Assembly (NCBI GenBank): GCA_023935145.1
Contig: CM043699.1
Span: 113,131,036 to 113,195,035, forward strand
Source: Bretschneidera sinensis
Lineage: Eukaryota; Streptophyta; Magnoliopsida; Brassicales; Akaniaceae
DNA: 64,000 nucleotides
Direction of reading: 5' to 3'
Shown here: positions 1-11,069 of the stretch, one piece after another
Position numbering within the stretch: position 1 is the first letter of the stretch
Layout of the letters: each line of letters begins with the position of its first letter
Notes under the pieces: model-generated
Databases searched by the model: none
What the model saw: only the letters and a program-made list of their open reading frames with translations
Told to the model about the DNA's origin: nothing
Made by a program: the position numbers and the translations under genes

Positions 1-112
1 GTAGAAGAAATTACGTGAAAGTGTGAGACAATTATGAAGAATATTGTTCACAATTATTCTTGAGTTAGGTAAGAAAATTTCGGGTACGAAATTTTTATAA
101 GGTGGGTAGAAT
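1..112 (+). mobile_element. Ty3/gypsy internal 3' end with polypurine tract (remnant)
   Basis: The segment carries the motif ttcgggtacgaaat, followed by the purine-rich ggtgggtaga just before a TG dinucleotide. In many plant Ty3/gypsy elements this arrangement marks the end of the polyprotein region and the polypurine tract that primes plus-strand synthesis. No open reading frame survives. The element continues to the left of the window, so its coding part cannot be judged. The family call rests on this short motif only. Confidence 0.45.
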
Positions 113-2830
113 TGTAATATTCGTGTTCATAATATAAGGGTAAAGAAGTAATTTTACATATATTATATTGAATAAAATAATCCATAAATGAAATATTCAA
201 TATTGATTTGAAAGATGATATTGAAAAATTTGGTTATAAAGAGTCAGAAAATTTTTAAAGAAGAAAGGACTGAAAATTTTCGAAATTGGAAGTTTCAAAT
301 GAAAGAATTTTGAAGAAAAATGTAGAATGAGGTTGAAAAAATTAATTAGAAGATTTTTTTTGGAAGAAAATATAATTTTCTGTATTATATATATATATAT
401 ATATATATTTAAAATGAAAAAAAGAGAGATAAAAAATTGATTTTAAAGGGAAAAAATGTCAAGATTGTAATTAAACAGTGGAAAAATCGTCATTACTGAA
501 GTGGCATAATCGTAAATTTAAAAGGCTGAAAGACCGATGGTAGAATCGAAATTAAGTAGTGGAAACGTTTTAAAATTTAAATGAAAATGCATGGTGGCAT
601 AATTGTAAATAGAATGTGGTAAAACTGTAATTACTAAAGTAGTGGCAGCAAATAAAGTGCTTATCTTTAGTTTTAAATCAAAGTGGAAGAACATGAGAAT
701 GAATTTGAGGTTTCATTAACTGTTGGTGGGGACCAACATTTATTTACAAAGAAACATTTTTATCAAAAGACTAGCATTTGAACGAAACTAGAGCTTAGAT
801 AACTAAGAAAGATTTATAATTGCTGTGAAGAGGTGCACACCTGGCATAAGACCAGGGAACAACAGTTCACGGGTCAGAATAAACACGTCTTTAGGCTTAT
901 ACGGTTACACGAGTCAGACCGGTTTTTTTTTTTAAAAAAGGGTCAAGAAAAAGGGCAGTAGGTGGCAACCCTACTACCAAGTGAAATTGTGAAGGGCTTA
1001 GCCCTCCACGTCTCCAAAACGTGGAGATTTTGTGAGGGGAGCTGCAGAGATTTTTGGGACAAATCTCTCCTATATATACAGACGTCCTATGTGAAAATTT
1101 CACATAGTTCTTTTTTAATTTCTTATTTTCTCAAAATACTTGGAGACTCAAAGAAATGCTGAAAGAGCAAAATTTTGAAGGTATTTTCTGCGAAATTTCA
1201 TAGAAAATCAGGAAAAGCGATCAGAAAAGTATAAGGTAATAACATAATGTTTATTTTTGACATTTATGAAGTTTCCTTGAATTCAAAGTGGAAATTTTCA
1301 AAGTGTATGGTTTATAACAAATTGAAGTATAAATTATAAATTTAATATAAATACGATGTTTGGTGTTGATGATCTACAACCGGGGAAATTTTTGAGAGAA
1401 ACAAGAAATGCAAGGAGATGATCCATAGGTAGCTTTAAGAGCTATGTGGTGAGTTAGATTTACCTTAAGTAGTCTAAATAAAAATCAAATATCTAGTGAT
1501 AATATTAAAATAAATTATTAGCTTATGTTTTGGTGATAGATAAGTATTTGGTTGATAGATATGATGTGAATATTTGACCGTAGCAAAGTTATTATGTGAG
1601 AAGAAATATTATTAGAATAATGGGTTGATTTAATAATAATGGTGATAAGTGAAGTTCTTGATGAGTTTTGGTTGATGTTTTGATACAAAATTTGAGGAGA
1701 TGAATTTTAGTGGATCTTGACAAACTTTGATGGATGATTTGAGGTGATTTGGGATGAGAAGAATTTTAGTGGAATTTTTATTATATAAATTTGAGAATAA
1801 TCAGGATAGTAAATTTAAGTGTTTTGAATTTATGTTGTTTTTATATTACTATTCAGATGCATATTTCATATCGTTGTTCATGTGCATATGCATTTAATAA
1901 TATAACTGAAAGAACTAGGAAGAGGCCGGTCTAATGGAACAACCGTGACAGACAGTATATGCTGGAAATAAATTCCGTGACAGCCGGGATAAGTTGTAAA
2001 GAACCGAGAAGGGGCCAGTCTAAGATAATAATAACCTGTCAACAGGTGGGAAGACATTCCCATCATAATCATTAATGCATTACATATGTTTTAATTATTG
2101 CTTGCATTATTAAAATGCTGATAAGATTATTGAAATGCAGAGGTGTGGTGTATTATTGTGAATTTAATTATAGATGACTGAGTCTCATAGAAAGAGACAA
2201 TTATGGTGATAACATTATTAAAATGTTGAGGTGGGGTGTGTTATTGTTATGGTGATAAGAACTATCTAAATGGTAGACTTTATGATGTGGAACTCATTCG
2301 CGAGGTAATTATGAAATAATGGATGGTCTTGAAGTGAACCAATAAATAAGAAGAATAGATTGATAAAGAATGAATCTTTTGACATATGTAGTGATAGTAG
2401 AATGCTAGTATCAGGTTGTGAGAGATATAAATGATTAAATATTGAAAAACCATTTATACAACTGAATACTTTTAGTAAATTTAATTCACTGAGCTTGTGA
2501 AGCTCACTCCTCATTGTATAATGATTTCAGGTAGCAGACAGGACAATTAGTTTGGTGAGTTGAAGTTAAGAAGAAATCATTTTCTGTAAGCCACGTACGT
2601 GTCATCATCCTCAGACTAATGTTAAAAGAAAATAAAGTAAAAATTTATTTGCAAATATTCATGCATTTTACATTATAGTTAATGTTTAAAGATCAGATTG
2701 AGGTAACTCCCCTGTTGAGGGTTGAGGATTTATGTAAAATTTTTCTATTGGTGTTATTTATTTTTATTGTTGCATATATGTGTCGTGCTAGGATTTTCAA
2801 AATGTGATGACATTATCTCGGGGGTGGCCA
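113..2830 (+). mobile_element. Putative long gypsy 3' LTR or LTR-derived block
   Basis: This noncoding AT-rich block starts with TG immediately after the polypurine-like tract. It contains a TATA-like box at 1071-1078 and a (TA)n run at about 384-408. No supportable coding sequence is visible in about 2.7 kb. The right end is uncertain: the sequence changes character between about 2820 and 2870, where copia coding sequence begins, and I see no clear terminal CA with target duplication. It may be one LTR of about 2.7 kb, or an LTR plus other debris. The second LTR, if it exists, lies left of the window. Confidence 0.35.
1071..1078 (+). promoter_or_regulatory. TATA-like box in putative gypsy LTR
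   Basis: tatatata follows a short GC-richer stretch and lies about 960 bases into the putative LTR. This is a plausible Pol II core promoter position, but nothing else confirms it. Confidence 0.3.
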
Positions 2831-2859
2831 GCTCGGGATAAGTCGTTATAACTACCCCA

Positions 2860-4602
2860 AAAACTGCACCAGATACTTCAAATACTGAGTCAGTTAGGTC
2901 TGAGAAAGATATTCATATTTTTGATGTAGAGGATGAGGATTTAGATGCTGGCTCGAAGGTAGAGACCACACTTGTCATAAGGAGATCCACACGGGTTAAG
3001 AGACCACCCATCAGGTATTCCCCTAGTGATTGCCGTGCATTATATGCTTTAAATATTACTGGTGATGATCCTAGCACAGCAAAAGAGGCGAGCACCTCGA
3101 ATGATGCAAATCTGTGGGAAGATGCTATGAAAGAGGAGATGCAGGCACTGGACAAGAATGAAACATGGAGCCTTGTGAAATTGTCTAAAGATATGAAGGC
3201 AATTGGGTGAAAATAGATTTTCAAGAAGAAAACAAATGCAGATGGAATGGTAGGAAAGTACAAGGCACGTCTAGTTGCAAAGGGGTACTCGCAAATAGAG
3301 GGAATTGACTATGGTGAGATATTTTTTCCGGTAGTAAAGTTGACATTTATCAGATGTGTCTTATCCATGGCAGCTGCTTATGATCTAGAGGTTGAGCAAC
3401 TGGATATGAATACAGCTTTCCTTCATGGGGACTTAGAGGAGGAAATTTACATGAAACAATCCGAAGGCTTTGTGAACAAAGGAAAGGAAGAACTGGTTTG
3501 TAAATTGAAGAAGTCTCTGTACGAACTAAAGTAGTCACCACGGATGTGGTATAAAAAGTTTGATACATATGCCATACAACTTGGGTTCACTCGCAGCTAT
3601 GCTGATCACCGCATCTACGTGAAAAAGTTAGGGGTTGATTTTGTCATTTTAACCTTATATGTGGATGATATGCTGTTGGTTGGAAATAACAGGAAGATGA
3701 TTAGCACTGTGACGGCATTGTTGGCAAGGCAGTTTGACATGAAAGACCTAGGGCTAGCAAACTTTATCTTAGGCATGCAGATAAAGAGGGATCGTGAAAA
3801 TAAAAAACTATAGCTAAGTTAGAAGAAGTATATTGAAGCAGTGTTGAAGAAATTCAACATGTCTAATAGCAAGCCGATAGGGACTCCTATGCATTTGGGA
3901 ACCAAGTTACCTGCGGAACAATGTCCGAAGACAGAGGAAGAAGCTGAAGATATGGCACACGTACCTTATGATAGTGTAGTTGGAAGCTTGATGTACGCCA
4001 TGGTGTGTACGAGACCAGATATTGCCTAAGCAATGGAAGTATTGAGTAGATATATGTCTAATCCTAGGAAAGAGTATTGGACTACAATCAAGAGAGTTCT
4101 TAGATATCTTCGTGGCACGTCAGAGTTTGCATTATGTTATGGAGGTATGGGAAGTAAGAAGAGTCTTGATATTGTAAGATCAGCTGATGCTGACTAGGGA
4201 GGAGGCATTGATAGCGGGAGGTCTATAAGCGGGTATGTGTACAATCTGTTTAGTGGGGCAGTGAGTTGGATGAGCAAAAGGAAAAGTGTTGTTGCATTTT
4301 CATCTACAGAAGTAGAGTATATGGCAATAACTCATGCTGTAAAGGAAGTGGCTTGGCTTCAAAGGTTGTGTGCTGAGCTTGGGTTTAAACAAAAAGAAGT
4401 GAAGGTGAAATGTGACAATCAAAGTGCTATATTTTTAGCAAAGAATCCTGCATTTCATTCACGGATGAAGCACATTGATATCTAATATCACTTCATCCGG
4501 GAAAAGATTGAAGAAAAGGTGATAATCTTGGAGAAAGTCGATACAGCAATGAACAACGCAAATTTCTTTACTAAAGCAGTTAGTTTAGCAAAGTCTGAGT
4601 GA
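2860..4602 (+). pseudogene. Copia F pol remnant (RT and RNase H), Tork/Tnt1-like
   Basis: This is the 3' half of a Ty1/copia polyprotein. The frame opens with the pre-RT linker (ending in STRVKRPP) and continues with WEDAMKEEMQAL, KARLVAKGYSQ, LDMNTAFLHGDL and the RT active-site box YVDDMLLVG near 3658-3684. Then come GSLMYAM.CTRPDIA and the RNase H part, with SSTEVEYMA and KCDNQSAIFLA near 4300-4440. Several in-frame stops break it, for example at about 3208, 3532, 3811, 4027, 4195 and 4483. Gag, protease and integrase are absent. The wording of the RT motifs resembles the Tork/Tnt1 lineage; this is a by-eye family call. The polypurine tract and 3' LTR follow in the expected order. Confidence 0.85.
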
Positions 4603-4670
4603 TATACTACTGAGATAGGCTTAAAGAAACAGATTCTTCGGAAGTTTTCCATGTGCGTGAAGTATTTATC

Positions 4671-4681
4671 AAGTGGGAGAT
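4671..4681 (+). other. Polypurine tract of copia F
   Basis: aagtgggagat lies directly before the TG that opens the 3' LTR, as expected for the primer of plus-strand DNA synthesis in copia elements. Confidence 0.7.
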
Positions 4682-5100
4682 TGTTAGAGTTGGTGCATAC
4701 TTCACGAGACCAAATATGTAAAACTCCGGACGAACATGGGGGTCTCGCTCCCCGATGAGGGGGCAGGGGTTAAGGGGCAGTGCCCCCAAAACTTTTAAGC
4801 CATATACATGAGTTGGGCCTGGTTTTTTGCTTGGCGGTGTGGGCTTGGGTCCATGAAGAGCCGTAGTTATGCAGCAGAACGGAAACCTAATTAGACCCTA
4901 ATTAGGACGTCTTAAGTTGCATATAAATACTCTTTATATACTGAGTATACATTGTAACAGAGAGATTTGTGAGGTTGATAATAAGAAATTTCTGGTATGA
5001 CGTAGCTCTACTCTTGGGTGAACCTGGGTAAATCTTGTCTTCTTTTCTTTGTGTTTATAATTTGTGTGATTGATATGTCTCAAATCGTTCACTTATTTCA
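4682..5100 (+). mobile_element. 3' LTR of copia F
   Basis: This 419-bp LTR starts with TGTTAGAG after the polypurine tract and ends ...TATTTCA. The next base begins sequence shared with LINE A copy A2 (from about 16580). The abrupt switch into LINE sequence at 5101 suggests copia F inserted into a LINE A copy. Its 5' half and the left target duplication have since been lost. A TATA-like stretch (tatataaatactc region) occurs near 4920. Confidence 0.7.
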
Positions 5101-5601
5101 ACCCTAAACAATGCTCCTTTGCATGGAATTCAAGAAGAGGTTGAAGGACAAATCCTACAACAAGAGGAGCTTACAGCCGACCTTCAATGTCAGGGGCAGG
5201 TACTCCTAAACTCAGCCCCTTTAAATTTGAATTACCCGAGTTCTAGTAATTTGGCCTTTTTTTTAAATGCATAGATGATAGTTGTCTCCTAAAGAAAATA
5301 CATTATCCTTGTTCTAGGGGTTACGTCTCTTTAGAGGATAGCTTTAATAATCTTAATAGGAGGCCTTATAAACACATTTCAATTGTTGATTTTAAAAAAC
5401 TCATTAGAGTGTCTCGAATCAAGTCTAGGAAGAAAAGGGTTAAGTTTAGAAATTGAGCTAGGAAAGGTTGTGGCCCCTCCTTCTCTAGATGTGCAAGAAG
5501 ATGCTCCTCTAGAACAGATCGTAGAACCTTCAAAGAAGAAGGTTAGAAAGACCCGAGCTAAAGCAAAGGTTTCTAGATCATTAAAAAAGGCCAATAAATG
5601 A
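5101..5601 (+). pseudogene. LINE A1 ORF1, C-terminal part
   Basis: The sequence matches the ORF1 part of copy A2 (16305-17085). A continuous piece remains at 5383-5601, with a basic tail rich in Lys and Arg (PSKKKVRKTR). The upstream part is broken by stops and indels. In plant L1 elements ORF1 encodes an RNA-binding protein; no zinc knuckle is seen in the surviving part. The frame ends in TGA at 5599-5601, overlapping the presumed ORF2 ATG (5598-5600) as ATGA. Confidence 0.6.
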
Positions 5602-8600
5602 TAAATACAATAATATGAAATATTAGAGGTGTTGGTAATCCTAATAAACTTTGATTATTAAGAAAAATGATTAAGGAACATAGTCCATCTCTTGTGGTAT
5701 TGCTAGAAACCAAACACCAAGGGGAAGCTCTACAATGATTTGCTAGAAAAATAAAATTCCCAAATTTTACTCATGGCAATCCAATCAACTCACACATATA
5801 GATACTTTGGAAAGACGATTTAAAATTGGATGTTATAGATATTATGAATCAATCTATTTTGGTTAAATTGTTTGTGTGCTCAATGATTCTACTTGCTATG
5901 CATCTTTTGTGTATGCTAAGGATAAATTACAAGTGCGTAGGTCCTTGGTTAATTGGAGGCGATTTTAATGTTGTCTCTAAATCAGATGAAAAATGTGGTA
6001 TAGGGTCCCAATTGACTTACAAGCAACTAATGAATTTAATGATTTTATTGAAACTAATTGCTTACTAGATGCTGGATATGAGGGTAGTAAGTAAACTTGG
6101 TCGAATGACCATCAAAACTCTTCTAGGTGTTGGAGTCTCCTAGATAGAGTTTTTGTAAATAGTGACTTTATATCATTATGCCTCCTCTTAAAGTAATGCA
6201 TGCAGATAGAGTATTTTCAGACCATGTCGCATTAATTATATTGCCAAGAACACATTCTACTAAACCTCATCCATTTCGGTTTTATAAAATGTGGCTTGCG
6301 CATAAGAATTTTTTTGAATCAATAGAATCGTGGTGGAAGGAAGACCTTACAAGTCCTCCTATGGTAGTTCTACAGCAAAAATTTAAGCAAGTTAAATTTA
6401 AATTGAAAGAATAGAATTGGAATATTTTGGTAACATCTAAGAAAAAATTAATTTAGTTAGAGACAATATTATTAAAGCTGAATATGAATTACAACAAAAC
6501 TTTTCGGATGATAATTTACAATGTTTAAATTCAGTGAGGCTTGAATGGGAAACATGGCTGCTACGTGAGGAGTCTCTAATTAGAGATAAATCATGGGTAT
6601 CATGGCTCCAAAAAGGTGATAAGAACACTAAGTTTTTTCATGCGTCTCTCAAAGAGAAAAAAATTAGAAAAAAATTTAAAATTAAAAGGGATGATGGATC
6701 TTATATATCGGATGATAAAGGAGATAGGGAATGTTGCTTGTGAATACTATCAAAATCTATTTACGGCAGTATCCACTAGCTCTAATAATCATGATCTTCT
6801 TTATTGCATTCCTAAATTCATTTCAGAGGAACAATATACTGAATTATGCAAATTACCACAAGAAGATGAAATCATGATCTAAATCTGGACAGGATTTAAT
6901 GGACATTTCTTTCGGGGCTGTTGGGATATTATTCATGATGATGTAGTAAGGGTTGTTTAGGATTTCTTCTTAGGTGGATATTTTCCTAGGTCATATATGG
7001 CTACTAACCTAATTTTAATTCCTAAGGTTGAAAATCTTACTTCCTTATCAGACTTGCGACCCATAAGTCTGTGCATTTATGTACAAGATTTTATCTAAAA
7101 TAGTTTCTTTTAGACTTGCACCGCTACTACACCTATTCATCTCAAATGAACAACCAGGTTTTATGAAGGAAGAAGTATACACAAAAATATTTGCTTGGCG
7201 CACTAAATGGTTCAAGACATTAATAATAACATACCGGGTTCTAATATCATCTTCAAAGTTGATATGTCAAAAGCATATGACCGTGTAGATTGAGCTTTCT
7301 TGTTGAGTGTGCTTCGTAAATTAGGATTTTGGGATAAATGGTGTGAGTACATATTAAAGTGCCTTTCAAATGTATGGTATACCATCTCTTTGAATGGTGG
7401 TTCGTTTGGCTTTTTCCAATCCTCCCGTGGTCTCAGTGAAAGAGATCCTTTGTCTCCTTTATTATTTAACATTGCAGAGGAAGTTTTCTCTAGAAATTTT
7501 AATGAATGCGTGGAAAAAGGTCTAATAGGAAGGTATAAGGTTTCAGGTCCAATCCTAGGTATCACACACCTTTTGTACGCGTATGACATGCTATTGTTTT
7601 TAAATGGTAGAAAAAATTCTGTTAAGGCTTGTTGTATGCTCCTTAAAACTTATAAGGATATTTTGGGTCAAAGAATAAACTGGTCTAAAAGCTCGTTTAT
7701 TGCTAGTACCAATTGTAGTTCTTTGCGAATTGCTAGATTAAAAAATAGTCGGGTCTTAAGTGTAACCTACTACCAATTACCTACTCGGGTGTACCTTTAT
7801 TTAACGGAGAGAGTTTTAAAATATATTTTGTTGCTTTACAAGAAAAAATCCAAAAAACAATTAGCTTCATGGAAGACAAAATTCCTTTTGATAGCTAGAA
7901 AGTTAACACTAATTAAAAGTGTTCTTAGTTCCATCCCTATACATACACTAGTTGTTATTGCTCCTCCAAAAGGGGCCCTTCAAATGTTGGAGAGTACCTT
8001 TTCATCGTTTTTATGGAACTCTTTAGATCAGGTAAGAAAGAAATGGGTATCATGGCATAGTATTTGATAGCCACTTGAAGAAGCTGGAATGGGAATTAGA
8101 CGACTTCATGAAATACATGCTAGTCTCCAAGCTAAACTGGCTTGGAATTTTTTACAATCCAACTCTTTATGAAGCTATTTCATGAGAAAAAAATATGGTG
8201 AACAAATTGAGGGCATGTACTGTCCTTGGTTTAGTTCCAAAATTTGGAAATACGTTTCTTCAATTGTCATTCATTTGAAAACCAATTCAACTTGGGTGCT
8301 TGGTAATGGTAATATAAATTTTTGGAATGAAATCAAACCTGATGGCATTCTTCCTTTTGAGTCATGTTCTTTTAAAGAAGTCGTTAAAGATAATTCTAAA
8401 ATGGATCGATTAAAAATTGAGTCTCCTTCCGGCAAAAAAAGTTCATCTTAATGAAAACCAAGACAAGTTAGTTTGGAATCATTCTTCTTCAGGTTTGTTT
8501 TCTACAAAGGAGTATGGGTCTTTTATAAGATAAAAAATCTAAAGTTTAGATGAGCAAAAAAAAAAAAAAAAAAGAGGATCAAATGGATACCTTTAAAGGT

Positions 8601-9543
8601 ATCACGTTTTATATGGAAATTATTTTTTGGTGCCATCTCCGTGGATATGAAACTTAGAGAGGCTGGAATTCTTCTAGCCTCTAAATGCTTTTGCTGCCTT
8701 CAAGAACTTAGAGAATCTATAAATCATCTTTTTGTTCATGGTGACCTTGCCATTGCTGTTTGGAATTTCTTTGGGTTCAGATTTGATGTCAAAAAATCTG
8801 GTTCCTTTCAATCTTTGATCATTAATTGGTTGAGTAATGCACGATTGTCCTCTTAATTGGATATTGTTAAAATTTATACTTTCCTATGGGGTTGTTGGCA
8901 CATATGGCATATGAGAAATGAATGTAGGCAGGAAGGCAAAGCAATATGCCCAACTATCCTAATTAGTAGAATAAGAGATGGTCTTTCAGATAGCAATGCT
9001 ATCATCCATCCGAAATCAAATATTTCCTTCCATGATATGTTGTGTATTCATTCGATTGGTTTTAAAGTAATTACTCTCAAATTTAAAAAAGAAATTTGGG
9101 TTAGATGGAATCACTTACTTGAAGGAAAAATCAAACTTAATTCGGATGGTTCTTGTTCCTCAAAAGGAAGCGCTGGTGGTGGTGTTTTTAGCGCCGCTAA
9201 TGCTTTTGCGTTGACATATTCTTACTCATTTGATAATTGCTTGAACAATCATTCTGAGGCGAAAGCCTTTCTTATTGGTTTACAAATCATGTGTGAGTTC
9301 AACATAAAAGTTGATGTTATTGAATGTGACTCTAACCTCGTAGTTCAATTTATCTTAAGAAAAATAGTTTGTCTATGGGATTTGGAATATATCATCCGTG
9401 ATATAGAGCGTCTTATACCTCGAGGCACCATCATGCAACATGTGTACAGGAAAGCTAGTAGTGTTGCTGACTCTCTTGCAAAATGGGGTCCTTCTCATGG
9501 AGATCAAAAGATATATGGTCCACTGAACCGAAAGCAAGTATAG
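5598..9543 (+). pseudogene. LINE A1 ORF2 (endonuclease, RT, zf-RVT, RNase H), broken
   Basis: Domains appear in L1 order. The endonuclease has the N-terminal NIRGVGNPN and GPWLIGGDFNVVS near 5938-5976. The reverse transcriptase has KAYDRV near 7272, RDPLSPLLFN near 7442 and, at the catalytic box, LLYAYDMLLF near 7570, where the usual second-last Asp is Tyr. The zf-RVT part has CFCC...INHLFVHG near 8690. The RNase H domain at about 9100-9500 retains the NSDGS, HSEAKA, ECDS and ADSLA acidic residues. Many stops and frameshifts interrupt the frame, including a stop in the first codons where other LINEs have Trp before NIRG. The element cannot encode an active enzyme as it stands. Confidence 0.85.
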
Positions 9544-9744
9544 ATGCTTTAACTTGTGATAACTCAAAATTGTATACATATATGAAAATGTTATTGGTTT
9601 ATGTACTTGTTTTTCATAGGGTAACGTTTAGGGTCTTTCGAGTTTGTTTGGGTATGGACCCTATTATCCCGGTTTGTGTGTATAATTTTTTAATATTAAT
9701 AAAATTTTGTGGAGGATTTGTTTTTTTTTTTTTTTTTAAAAAAA

Positions 9745-10690
9745 GACTCATCATAATTGGCTGTGGTGCATTACTTTGACCAAAACTATAACATTCCTTT
9801 TTCCAAATTTCTTCTCTTTTCTCAAACAAATGCTCCAGTGTTTCAAAATGGAATACAGCCTCAAATGACCATGGTACGTTCACATTATTTCATGTTCAAT
9901 AATCTCAATATTTCTCTACAAAAATATAATTCTTAATATTTCAGACTTTTAGGTGAGGCTCAAAACCTATTTTATCTCAGTCTGCGGCTTATTTCCCTGG
10001 GAATACTTTTGGCCTTTATTTTCAACCATTTACACCAAGCCGGAAAAAATCACTAATTTAATAATTGGTCCTCCAGTCATGTTTGAGTAGAACATGAATA
10101 TCATAACCTACCTCAATTTCTTCCTATACAAAACAACTCTCTTTACTAATAAAAGAATTAATGACTTGGTGATTTGATCCCAAATTCCAGGGACTAAGTG
10201 TTTTGACATGATATAATAATAAATGGGTTCAATCCTATTTTTTTTTGGATAAAATTGATAAATAGATAGGTTACCCCACATATCTTTCAGGAATCGAGCA
10301 GTGGACCCAGCACACAGAATGAATCTGAATTAGTACTCACTGCACTTATTTCGGGGGTGAATTTAAAGATCAATCTGCATTTTATACAATGGAAACTTAA
10401 GTTTAATATGAATAAATCCTTATGAAGAGATTTGAACCCAAATATTTAAAAAAAAAATAAACAAACTCTTATCATTAAATATGAACCAAGCGCTTGTTGA
10501 CAGTCAAATGCTACTGATTAATTAGGACTCAAATATGGTCTATATTTTGAAACAGTATTATTTATTTGTTTATTGAACAAAGTTATCATTATTCGATACA
10601 GTGATTGGGAGATCTTGACCGTGATTTTTGCTAAATCATGTCAATTCTTATCATGGGTCAATTTATACTAGAATAAAATCTCAGAAGACA
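9745..10690 (+). repeat. Duplicated P450-associated flank, copy B1 (no exons)
   Basis: This stretch starts gactcatcataattgg directly after the LINE A1 A-run. It is collinear with 20190-21100 (B2) and 45025-46010 (B3), where P450 exons follow further downstream. Here the exons are missing: the shared sequence runs into a copia gag zinc-knuckle scrap and then LINE E. No gene is visible inside. It marks the most diverged and most truncated member of the duplicated set. Confidence 0.7.
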
Positions 10691-10865
10691 ATAAAAAAAT
10701 TCAAACCTACCACAACCACAATTATTGAGATTATTGTACAAATTGTTGTCTTCAAGGTCATCACATTCTTGATTGCCGCAAAGGTGGGGCTGAAAGGAAA
10801 GCTAATTTAAACAGTAACTATCCTAAGGACAAGTCTCAATTTGGTCCAATGAACTATCCTTCTAA
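10690..10865 (+). pseudogene. Copia gag fragment with zinc knuckle
   Basis: One frame reads CTNCCLQGHHILDC at about 10734-10775, which fits CX2CX4HX4C, the nucleocapsid-type zinc knuckle. It is followed by a basic, Asn-rich stretch typical of copia gag, then breaks off in a tetranucleotide-type microsatellite. About 30 bases at its left edge also occur in B2 and B3, so part of the scrap predates the duplication. Too little remains to assign a lineage. Confidence 0.5.
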
Positions 10866-10867
10866 GG

Positions 10868-10917
10868 CATATGTATATATGTATGTATGTATATATGTAT
10901 GTATGTATATATGTATT
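10868..10917. repeat. TATG/TATA microsatellite
   Basis: Alternating tatgtatgtatatatg units fill about 50 bases and abut the poly(T) that is the 3' tail of minus-strand LINE E. The LINE may have inserted at this simple repeat. Confidence 0.75.
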
Positions 10918-11069
10918 TTTTTTTGTTTTTTTTAATAAAGGAGGGCGGTACCTCCGACACTATATTAAAAGAAGGCCTCACTTATGGCGGAAAAATACCT
11001 TAAACACCTGAAAATCAAAGCAAAACAACACAACCAAACAAAGACAAAAAAAAACCAAATATACACACG

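Larger units (their letters stand above)
5101..9744 (+). mobile_element. LINE A copy A1 (L1-type non-LTR retrotransposon)
   Basis: This LINE has a 3' part of ORF1, then ORF2 with endonuclease, reverse transcriptase, zf-RVT and RNase H regions, then a 3' end with a T-run followed by an A-run. It is the longest of four LINE A copies. It keeps about 600 bp of endonuclease sequence (5973-6572) that A2-A4 have lost, and a 30-bp RT piece they also lack. The 5' end is cut by the copia F LTR. The 3' end joins the P450-associated flank at the same base as the other three copies. Confidence 0.85.
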
